DNA from: Fibrobacter succinogenes
GTDB taxonomy: Bacteria; Fibrobacterota; Fibrobacteria; Fibrobacterales; Fibrobacteraceae
DNA: 35,108 bases
Reading direction: 5' to 3'
Assembly (NCBI GenBank): GCA_902799745.1
Contig: CADCBQ010000038.1
Span: forward strand, 1 to 35,108
The translations under genes were made by a program, and so were the position numbers. The notes under the pieces are model-generated. The model did not search any database. It was not told where the DNA came from and was given only the letters and a program-made list of their open reading frames with translations. Shown here piece by piece: positions 29,359-35,108 of the stretch (the stretch's first letter is position 1; each line of letters opens with the position of its first letter).

Positions 29359-29776
29359 AATCAATTTTAAAAGCTAATTCCGAACCAAGTTCAGGGTGAC
29401 TTGAAAAACGAAAAAGACCTTCATATTGAAGGTCTTTTTTCGCGGGATAGACGAGGCTTGAACTCGCAACCTCCGGCGTGACAGGCCGGTGCTCTAACCA
29501 AAATTGAGCTACCACCCCAAATCGCTTCCGATTTTCGGTAGTGGGCGATAACGGATTCGAACCGCTGACATTCTGCTTGTAAGGCAGACGCTCTGAACCA
29601 ACTGAGCTAATCGCCCGAAAGGGTACCGGAATCACAACCAGGTAGGCGGCAACCAAGATAAGCGGTGCAACCGTGAGAGATACCGGATTGTCTGCAGGGC
29701 CAGTGGCGAGGCAAATGAAACCGATAGCGAGGAGCAACACACCGACTGCAATCAGAATGATATTCTTTTTATCCAT
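29348..29776 (-). CDS. Small membrane protein whose frame runs through two tRNA genes
   Basis: From ATG 29776 the first 53 residues look genuine: KKNIILIAVGVLLLAIGFICLA is one helix, and LTVAPLILVAAYLVVIPVPF a second, like small DUF3098-type two-helix proteins of the FCB group. No stop follows. The frame continues across tRNA-Val and tRNA-Asp to 29348, giving 142 residues. The part after about residue 53 (AISSVGSERLPYKQ...) is tRNA antisense-like reading of RNA genes and is unlikely to be functional protein. Either the gene lost its stop, or the tRNAs recombined into its 3' end, or translation stalls in the tRNA. A good promoter (29809-29836) drives it and probably the tRNAs as well. Confidence applies to the N-terminal part; the 3' end is uncertain. 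Confidence 0.5.
   Translation of the reverse strand: MDKKNIILIAVGVLLLAIGFICLATGPADNPVSLTVAPLILVAAYLVVIPVPFRAISSVGSERLPYKQNVSGSNPLSPTTENRKRFGVVAQFWLEHRPVTPEVASSSLVYPAKKDLQYEGLFRFSSHPELGSELAFKIDFTC
29411..29439. terminator. Bidirectional terminator
   Basis: A 13-bp stem (AAAAAGACCTTCA with TGAAGGTCTTTTT) and TAT loop, with T-runs on both strands. It serves the zincin gene on the plus strand and the tRNA-Val/tRNA-Asp transcript on the minus strand. Confidence 0.88.
29443..29518 (-). tRNA. tRNA-Asp (GTC)
   Basis: Acceptor GGGGTGG/CTATCCC pairs in all seven positions (two G-T). D arm GCTC/GAGC with an 11-base loop, anticodon arm CCGGC-CTGTCAC-GCCGG with GTC, T arm GCGAG-TTCAAGC-CTCGT. Discriminator G73, as expected for Asp. 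CCA is not encoded. Followed by the bidirectional terminator. Confidence 0.93.
29542..29616 (-). tRNA. tRNA-Val (TAC)
   Basis: Acceptor GGGCGAT/ATCGCCC pairs perfectly; D arm GCTC/GAGC; anticodon arm TCTGC-CTTACAA-GCAGA with TAC; T arm with TTCGAAT loop. Discriminator A73. CCA not encoded. It is 23 bases upstream of tRNA-Asp in the same transcript and overlaps the open frame of the small membrane protein gene. Confidence 0.93.
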
Positions 29777-29806
29777 CAGTAAGTCCTCATTTCAAGATTA
29801 CGAAGC

Positions 29807-29836
29807 CAAATATACAAAGTTTACGGCGATTGTCAA
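29807..29836 (-). promoter_or_regulatory. Promoter for small membrane protein and tRNA-Val/Asp
   Basis: On the minus strand TTGACA (29836-29831), a 16-bp spacer and TATATTTG (29814-29807). It is the only strong promoter upstream of the two tRNAs, so they are probably processed from this mRNA. Confidence 0.7.
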
Positions 29837-29888
29837 CCGAATTTGGCCAAATTAAACGAAAAAATTCAATTATTTCAGCCCTGGACGG

Positions 29889-32174
29889 TTATTTCTGACC
29901 CGGGTACTTCACGCGGGTGTGGTATGTTCCATCCAAACTATCCAGGAATGCCCGTTCGAGCTTGAACAGTTCGCGAATGGACAGGTTACATTCGTTGAAC
30001 TGGCCTTCGGTAAAGCGGCTTTCGATGGTCTTGTGGATCATCGCTGCCAAGGCTTCGGGGCTCGTGTCGGTCATAGAACGGCTAGTCGCTTCGATAATAT
30101 CGGCGAGCATCAGAATTGCGGTTTCCTTGCTCTGCGGTTTCGGTCCCTTGTAGCTGTAATCTTCGACCTTGACTTCTTCACCGGTTTCTTTGGCGTTTTC
30201 AAGAGCCTTATGGTAGAAGTACTGGATAATCGAAGAACCGTGGTGCTCGCGAATACCAGCAGCTACCAGCGACGGAATATTGTATTCGTTGGCAAGGGCC
30301 GTACCCTGTTCCACGTGTCCAGTAATGATCTTCACGGACTGCAGCGGATCGATGTTATTGTGCGGGTTGATTCCTTGTTTCTGGTTTTCAGTAAAGTATT
30401 CGGGGCGCATCGTCTTGCCGATGTCGTGGTAAAGTGCCATGACGCGCACAAGCAGGGAGTTGGCTCCGATGCTTTCGGCGACGTGTTCGGCAAGGTTCGA
30501 AACCTGGATACTGTGGTGGAATGTACCCGGAGCGTATTCGGAAATGCGCTTGAGGGCCGGGCGGTTAAAGTCCGACATTTCCATAAGCGTGAGCACCGTG
30601 GTGATACCGAAGATGCGTTCCATCAAGTGAATCAAGGCTACAGAAGTGAGGGCGTAGCAAAGCACGATGTTGACACTTGCGGCAATCAGGTTCTGGTAGA
30701 AAGCTTCGAGCGAAAGTCTGTTACGCAACAGGAACATGACGCTAATGGCAGCAGCCATTGCAAGTACGCCCACGATAATTCCCCATACGAACTGCACTCT
30801 GTAACGCATACGGGCAATCGGAGCGGTTGCAGCGAAGGTCACCGCAATGGCGCAAGTCATGGCTGCCAGATCGTAACCGTTCAAGATGCCGAAAATCATG
30901 GACGAGAAAACGGTGAATGCAATACCGATGCGGCGGTCGTAAAGCACGGTAGCCGTAATCGGAGCGAAGGCAAACGGATACAACCACATGAGGTCGAGGT
31001 TTTCAGGAATAATCGAAATCTCGATGCTGTTGATACTTCCGGACATGTGGTGGAAAACCCAGAATGCAATAATCTGCAACATGGCGAGCGCAATCAAACT
31101 CCAGAGTTGGCGGGCATTGCGGAACATGCCTCTAGAGGGAGTGCTGTACAGGAACAAGAAGAAGAACGAAATAATCAGGACGAAGATAAGGGCGTTACCG
31201 TAAATGGCGGTAAAGGTCTTGGAGTTTTCTTCTTTCTGCTGGGCGCGTTGCAAGGCGTCGATCTTTTCGAGAATTTCCTTGGTAATGGGGGCACCCTGCG
31301 CCACGATTTCCATGCCACGCGGCACCATGCCCTTAATGAGCGTCACCTTGTTGCGGGCTTCTTCGCGGCTAGCAATCGTTTCTTTTTCGAGGTAGAAAAC
31401 GTTCGGCATCATGAACACGAACAAAGTTTCGTAGAAGGCACTCAAGAGCCCCTGTTCGTTCGGGAAACTCATCTGGAGCTGAGCGAACGCTTCGTCAATG
31501 CGGCGGCGGAGCGGCTGGATATTGCTCGCTTCGATCGTCGTCTTTTCGTTGTCCTTAATCAGCGTGATGTTCGGCTTGGTGTAGACGATATACTTGAAAT
31601 CTTGCAGGTTGTAGTTGTCGCGGTACAGCTGGGCTGCCGTTTCGGTGCTTGCAATAAAGGTGTTCGATACGCCGGCCTGGAGCATGCGGTTGAACACGTT
31701 CATCAATGAGTCGCGTGCCTTGGAATTCAGGCTCAAGGGCTTAATTGCAGAAGTCGAAATACGCTGCTTCAAGACTTCATAAATGCGCGAAGCCTGCACC
31801 ACCTTGGACTGTAGAGTAGAGTCGCTTTCGCCGCTTGCCGTAAGCTGGTTAATCTGAATCTGCAGAGAGCCGTATTGGGCGAGCTTATGCAGGAATGACT
31901 TGAGGTCTTCGGAGACGCGGTTGGTTTCGTCGCTGTTGTAACCGAAAATGGCGTTCACTTTTTCGGCGGCGCGGGTCTTTTCGGCTTCGATTTCCTGTTC
32001 GGACTTGGGAACTTCGAAGTTGATGGGGGCGACAATGGTACGCGTACTCACCTGGCCCAAGTGCGGGCGTTCAGACTGGAGCGCGATATTCTTATCGGGG
32101 AACATGAAAATCGCGGCGGCGACAATCAAAACCCAGCCGATAATGAAATGAAGTCTCATCTGTTTCTTTTTCAT
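29889..32174 (-). CDS. pgpH: 7TM-HD family c-di-AMP phosphodiesterase (PgpH-like)
   Basis: A 761-residue membrane protein. It has an N-terminal anchor helix (about 8-26), a large extracytoplasmic 7TMR-HDED domain (about 35-310, opening [23 protein letters not shown]), a seven-helix membrane region (about 330-520) and a cytoplasmic HD phosphohydrolase domain (about 540-700). The HD domain holds [21 protein letters not shown] (H583, D584), EYFTENQ, IREHHGS and [14 protein letters not shown]. PgpH proteins hydrolyse c-di-AMP. The gene follows phoH by six bases on the minus strand; phoH-pgpH is a widely conserved pair, often followed by ybeY, which is not present here. A full set of HD residues suggests an active enzyme. 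Confidence 0.93.
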   Translation of the reverse strand: MKKKQMRLHFIIGWVLIVAAAIFMFPDKNIALQSERPHLGQVSTRTIVAPINFEVPKSEQEIEAEKTRAAEKVNAIFGYNSDETNRVSEDLKSFLHKLAQYGSLQIQINQLTASGESDSTLQSKVVQASRIYEVLKQRISTSAIKPLSLNSKARDSLMNVFNRMLQAGVSNTFIASTETAAQLYRDNYNLQDFKYIVYTKPNITLIKDNEKTTIEASNIQPLRRRIDEAFAQLQMSFPNEQGLLSAFYETLFVFMMPNVFYLEKETIASREEARNKVTLIKGMVPRGMEIVAQGAPITKEILEKIDALQRAQQKEENSKTFTAIYGNALIFVLIISFFFLFLYSTPSRGMFRNARQLWSLIALAMLQIIAFWVFHHMSGSINSIEISIIPENLDLMWLYPFAFAPITATVLYDRRIGIAFTVFSSMIFGILNGYDLAAMTCAIAVTFAATAPIARMRYRVQFVWGIIVGVLAMAAAISVMFLLRNRLSLEAFYQNLIAASVNIVLCYALTSVALIHLMERIFGITTVLTLMEMSDFNRPALKRISEYAPGTFHHSIQVSNLAEHVAESIGANSLLVRVMALYHDIGKTMRPEYFTENQKQGINPHNNIDPLQSVKIITGHVEQGTALANEYNIPSLVAAGIREHHGSSIIQYFYHKALENAKETGEEVKVEDYSYKGPKPQSKETAILMLADIIEATSRSMTDTSPEALAAMIHKTIESRFTEGQFNECNLSIRELFKLERAFLDSLDGTYHTRVKYPGQK

Positions 32175-32180
32175 AGGAGT

Positions 32181-33134
32181 TTATTTCTCCTTTTCATATG
32201 CGTTCAAAATATCTTTCACGAGCGGATGACGGAGCACGTCGGTCGCTTCAAATTCCACTTGAGCGATACCGTGGATGCCTTTCAAGAGCTTCATGGCATG
32301 TACCAAGCCCGACTTCTGTCCCTTGCCGAGGTCGACCTGCGTGGCGTCACCGGTGATGATCGCCTTGCTGTGTTGGCCGAGGCGCGTGAGGAACATTTTC
32401 ATTTGTTCGGGCGTGGTGTTCTGCGCTTCGTCTAGAATGATAAAGGCGCGCTTGAGGGTGCGGCCGCGCATGTAGGCGAGCGGGGCGACTTCGATGGCTC
32501 CCGTTTCTTCGTAGCGGCGGAGCTTTTCTACTGGCAGGAGCTCCGCGAGGCTGTCGTGAATGGGGCGCAGGTACGGCGCGATTTTTTCCTTGAGGTCGCC
32601 GGGCAGGTAGCCGAGTGATTCGCCAGCTTCGACTGCCGGGCGAACCAGACAGATGCGTTCTGCCTCATGGCGTTCCAGGCTTGCAACCGCAAGCGTTACA
32701 GCCAAGAAGGTCTTGCCGGTTCCGGCAGGGCCCTTGGCAAAGATGATGTCGTTATGTTCGACCGCCCGTACCAGTTCGGCCTGTGCTTTTGTTTTGGCAA
32801 ATACCGAAACTCCCATGCGATTCCTGAAAATCGGCGTCGCGGGAATGATGTCCGGGTTGTTGAAATCGCTTACGGCGGAATCTGCAGGATCAATCAACTT
32901 TTCGAGCTGCCGTGCAGACAAGACCTTGCCGTTCTTGGCGGCCATCTTGAGCTGGTCGAGTACAGCAAAAACCCCCGCCGAATCGCCGTTTTCTTTTTCG
33001 ATAATGCGGAGTCCCGGGAGTCTTGTCTGTATTTCAACACAAAAACGGCTCTCCAATAAGCGGAAAACCGTTTCGTTCTCACCTGAAATAGTTCGTTTCA
33101 GGTCGTCTGATAAAGAATAGCGCAGTTCGTTCAT
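32181..33134 (-). CDS. PhoH-like ATPase (YbeZ type)
   Basis: A 317-residue cytoplasmic ATPase. An N-terminal alpha/beta domain (about 1-110) precedes the P-loop domain: FAKGPAGTGKT (Walker A, residues 135-142), LVRPAVEAGESLGYLPGDLKEKIAPYLRPIHDSL, YMRGRTLKRAFIILDEAQNTT (Walker B 231-236), TRLGQHSKAIITGDATQVDL (sensor) and VLRHPLVKDILNAYE. This is the PhoH/YbeZ pattern; such proteins have ATPase/helicase-like activity and act with the rRNA endonuclease YbeY in rRNA maturation. Start ATG 33134. It is directly upstream of pgpH, with a six-base gap, and probably shares its transcript. No ribosome site is obvious. Confidence 0.93.
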   Translation of the reverse strand: MNELRYSLSDDLKRTISGENETVFRLLESRFCVEIQTRLPGLRIIEKENGDSAGVFAVLDQLKMAAKNGKVLSARQLEKLIDPADSAVSDFNNPDIIPATPIFRNRMGVSVFAKTKAQAELVRAVEHNDIIFAKGPAGTGKTFLAVTLAVASLERHEAERICLVRPAVEAGESLGYLPGDLKEKIAPYLRPIHDSLAELLPVEKLRRYEETGAIEVAPLAYMRGRTLKRAFIILDEAQNTTPEQMKMFLTRLGQHSKAIITGDATQVDLGKGQKSGLVHAMKLLKGIHGIAQVEFEATDVLRHPLVKDILNAYEKEK

Positions 33135-33156
33135 CGAGAACGTTGTCAGCTATAAA

Positions 33157-33450
33157 TTATTCTTCGGAAGCAGGAGCCGTAGAGATACCGAGCTTGTTCT
33201 TGGCTTCGAAGATTTCCTTGCGGAGCTTGTGGTTTTCTTCGGTAATAGCGACAGCTTCGTCTTCGGTCTTTTTCAGCTTGTTTTCGTCAATCTTTTCCTT
33301 AGGAGCAGATCTCTGTGCGGACGGAGAGCTGCTATCGTCGCCATAATCGTCGTCGCTAGAAGAACCACCACCGGAAGAGCCGGCGCAAGCGGTGAACAGT
33401 GCTACAGTTGATGCTGCAAGGATCAATTTCCAATTTTTAAAAAGAGACAT
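33157..33450 (-). CDS. Small lipoprotein with coiled-coil end
   Basis: A 97-residue lipoprotein of unknown function. The signal (MSLFKNWKLILAASTVALFTA) ends at lipobox F-T-A-C with Cys at residue 22. Next is a Gly/Ser/Asp-rich flexible linker (about 23-45), then a charged helical part (DENKLKKTEDEAVAITEENHKLRKEIFEAKNKLG) with heptad character. It resembles the coiled-coil lipoprotein at 21653 in design, but the linker differs. It may tether to peptidoglycan or a partner. TACATTTG (33490-33483, minus strand) is a promoter box about 32 bases upstream. It ends 22 bp before the phoH start, and could be co-transcribed with it. Confidence 0.8.
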   Translation of the reverse strand: MSLFKNWKLILAASTVALFTACAGSSGGGSSSDDDYGDDSSSPSAQRSAPKEKIDENKLKKTEDEAVAITEENHKLRKEIFEAKNKLGISTAPASEE

Positions 33451-33562
33451 TTAATCAGGCTCCATTCTAGTCTGTGATGCCTCAAATGTATATAATTTAA
33501 AGCAAAAGTGGTGCGAAAAAGGTAAATTTATACCGAAAATTTACCTATTTAGAGGCAAAAAA

Positions 33563-34927
33563 ATGGTCGAAAAGTCAATTTATAAGCTCTATTCGCAAGT
33601 TTTTATATCGTCTGACCGCTACAACTCCAAGAATTTGTACAGAAAACGCCGTAAGGCCATGCTCAAGGAACTCGATTCGTTCTGCGTTTTTGCAGGAATC
33701 CCTATGGACCCGGGCAGCGAAGAAGCCTATGTGCAGACATGGAATAAAATGGTGCAGGAACCGGCTTTCATGTTTCTGACAGGAATCAACCAGGCGGGCT
33801 GCTACCTGCTGCTCGATCCCAAAACCGACGAAGAAATCCTCTTTGTGCCGCCCAAAGACCCATTCAAGGAATTCTGGAACGGCAAACGCCTGGGCTTTTT
33901 GGAAGGCGATAATGAAGTGGCCCGCATTACGGGAATTCAAGATGTACGCCCGGTAGATGAACTCATGGATACGGTGGTCGCCCGTGCGAAAAAGCTCCCG
34001 AAGGGAAGTTACGCTTACGCCTACTACTTTGAGAAGTTCAAGGAAGACCACAACGACCGGTTCAGGCACCAGCTGCTCAAGGCGCTTAAGCCTACAGGCA
34101 TCAAACTAAAGAGTGCGGCGGCGCTGCATTGGGCGCTTAGACTTCCGCTGGAAGCTGAACGCGTTTTGGATGCCGAGGCTGCGCAGGCGGTAACTAATAA
34201 CGCCTTCCGTAAGGTGCTCGCCGAAATGAAGACTTTCAAGACCGAACGCGATTTGGGCCTGAAGCTGGATTACGAAATGCAACGTAAAAGTGATGGCGAC
34301 TTGGCCTTCCCGACAATTGTCGCGGGCGGCGCAAACGCCTGCTGCTTGCATTATGTCAAAAAAGACGAACCGCTTAAAGCAGGGGAGTTGGTGCTGTTAG
34401 ATTTTGGTATCCGCATCGGAAGCCTGCACAGCGATCTTTCCCGCACCATTCCAGTGTCCGGCAAGTTTAGCCCGCTACAGAAATTGCTGTACCAGATTGT
34501 GCTCGATTCTGCGCTGGAATACCAGAAGCATGTGCGTCCGGGCGTTTCGCTCAAGGAAATCGGGACGGTCCCTTGGGACTATATAATGCAGGAACTGGAA
34601 AGCCGTTTGGTTAAAGGCGCGAAGGGTTCGTACAAACTATTGTACGACAAACGTCCGCACGGCGTAAGCCACTTTATCGGCGAACAGATTCATGAAGGCG
34701 AACCGGGAACCCGCTCCTTGGATACAGTCCTCAAACCGGGAATGCTCATTTCTTGCGAACCGGGGCTCTATGGCGAATTCAAGGCGACCATTGGCGGTAA
34801 GACCTACTGCGAAAAAATCGGTATCCGCATCGAAGACGACCTTCTGATTACTAAGGATGGCTTTAGGAACATTTCAGAAGATATCCCGAAAACGGTGGAT
34901 GATTTGGAACGGCTGATGAAAGGTTGA
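33563..34927 (+). CDS. Xaa-Pro aminopeptidase (M24 family)
   Basis: A 454-residue metalloprotease removing N-terminal residues before proline. The N-terminal creatinase-like domain (about 1-185) is followed by the pita-bread catalytic domain. Metal ligands are D280 (VLLDFGIR), D291 (SDLSR), H370 (GVSHFIG), E399 (SCEPGLY) and E424 (GIRIEDD). All five are present, so it should be active with two Mn or Co ions. HGVSHFIGEQIHEGEPGTR is the family signature. I use ATG 33563; the purine-rich GAGGCAAAAAA lies just upstream. The next gene on the same strand is proS, 85 bp downstream, beyond a 7-bp repeat array; there is no clear terminator. Confidence 0.92.
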   Translation: MVEKSIYKLYSQVFISSDRYNSKNLYRKRRKAMLKELDSFCVFAGIPMDPGSEEAYVQTWNKMVQEPAFMFLTGINQAGCYLLLDPKTDEEILFVPPKDPFKEFWNGKRLGFLEGDNEVARITGIQDVRPVDELMDTVVARAKKLPKGSYAYAYYFEKFKEDHNDRFRHQLLKALKPTGIKLKSAAALHWALRLPLEAERVLDAEAAQAVTNNAFRKVLAEMKTFKTERDLGLKLDYEMQRKSDGDLAFPTIVAGGANACCLHYVKKDEPLKAGELVLLDFGIRIGSLHSDLSRTIPVSGKFSPLQKLLYQIVLDSALEYQKHVRPGVSLKEIGTVPWDYIMQELESRLVKGAKGSYKLLYDKRPHGVSHFIGEQIHEGEPGTRSLDTVLKPGMLISCEPGLYGEFKATIGGKTYCEKIGIRIEDDLLITKDGFRNISEDIPKTVDDLERLMKG

Positions 34928-34941
34928 TTTTTTATCGGTTT

Positions 34942-34969
34942 CTCTCGTCTCTCGCCTCTCGTCTCTCGT
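34942..34969. repeat. 7-bp tandem repeat, CTCTCGT type, four units
   Basis: Units CTCTCGT, CTCTCGC, CTCTCGT, CTCTCGT. This is the reverse complement and rotation of the AGACGAG unit at 16794-16828. It lies between the aminopeptidase stop and the proS start, where length change would alter spacing only. Confidence 0.85.
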
Positions 34970-35012
34970 CTAATTTCTAAATTTAGCCCGTAAAATTTTA
35001 AAAGGCAACAAA

Positions 35013-35108
35013 ATGAAACTCTCCAAGTACTTTTACGTGACGCTCCGCGAAACGCCGAGCGATGCCACCATGCCCAGCCACATCTTCCTCATGCGCGGCG
35101 GCTACATC
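35013..35108 (+). CDS. proS: Prolyl-tRNA synthetase, N-terminal fragment
   Basis: The first 32 residues of a CDS cut by the window edge. MKLSKYFYVTLRETPSDATMPSHIFLMRGGYI matches the opening of bacterial prolyl-tRNA synthetase, which begins with the same SKYF...TL.E.P..A...SH..(M)LR.G.I pattern in many species (R and M are swapped here as MR). AAAAGG lies seven bases before ATG 35013 as ribosome site. The enzyme charges tRNA-Pro with proline. Only the start is visible, so class, editing domain and length cannot be judged. Confidence 0.8.
   Translation, partial: MKLSKYFYVTLRETPSDATMPSHIFLMRGGYI

Noticed and set aside
29919..31709. 596-residue open frame antisense to pgpH
   Set aside because: Composition is that of a shadow frame; pgpH has complete family motifs.

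Overview
The window comes from a Fibrobacter-type genome (Fibrobacterota, FCB group). The clearest evidence is an operon of four genes (6286-11370) carrying six copies of the Fibrobacter succinogenes major paralogous (FISUMP) domain. A GH94 cellobiose phosphorylase, GTP-type PEP carboxykinase, many short lipoproteins and Bacteroidota-like TAnnTTTG promoter boxes fit the same group. Most of the window is ordinary chromosome of mid GC content. The exception is an AT-rich patch of three secreted proteins at about 1.0-2.8 kb.

Layout. 1-926: 3' end of pckG, a structured intergenic element and a terminator. 1033-2755: three small exported proteins of unknown function. 2927-6168: a PadR-family repressor with palindromes at its promoter, then cellobiose phosphorylase. 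6226-11370: the FISUMP operon. 11403-18256: thiE, an M23/LysM peptidase, a DUF486 membrane protein, DUF4416, glutamine cyclotransferase, and a minus-strand run of a GT9-like hypothetical, a PHP phosphoesterase and an outer-membrane beta-barrel. 18282-22860: RNase H1, an RlhA-like U32 protein, a coiled-coil lipoprotein, and a structured leader in front of an anchored Arg/Ala-rich protein. 22983-26332: rpiA and a SlyD-like FKBP, a ParE/Phd toxin-antitoxin pair, a metallophosphoesterase and rlmH. 26379-29836: tRNA-Lys with prfC, a secreted zincin/ricin-like protein, tRNA-Asp and tRNA-Val, and a small membrane protein. 29889-35108: pgpH and phoH, a lipoprotein, an M24 aminopeptidase and the start of proS.

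How genes relate. Cellobiose phosphorylase and PEP carboxykinase fit a cellulose-degrading, succinate-forming central metabolism. phoH-pgpH is a common arrangement linked to RNA metabolism and c-di-AMP. rlmH, the RlhA-like protein, prfC and proS belong to translation. The FISUMP operon sends three differently anchored or exported kinds of product to the cell envelope from one transcript.

The most interesting items are not classical genes. (1) A two-hairpin element occurs twice, with conserved loops and linker but compensatory changes in both stems. (2) A roughly 210-nt leader with at least four hairpins and a small upstream ORF precedes the gene at 22165. (3) The tRNA-Lys(CTT) gene has a strong promoter but an acceptor stem that does not pair. 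(4) TAnnTTTG boxes recur 4-8 nt before start codons, and two divergent gene pairs have only 25-26 bp between start codons, which points to leaderless mRNAs. (5) A 7-bp tandem repeat encodes the start of a signal peptide, where slippage would shift the frame. All of these come from reading the sequence by eye; no searches or folding programs were run.
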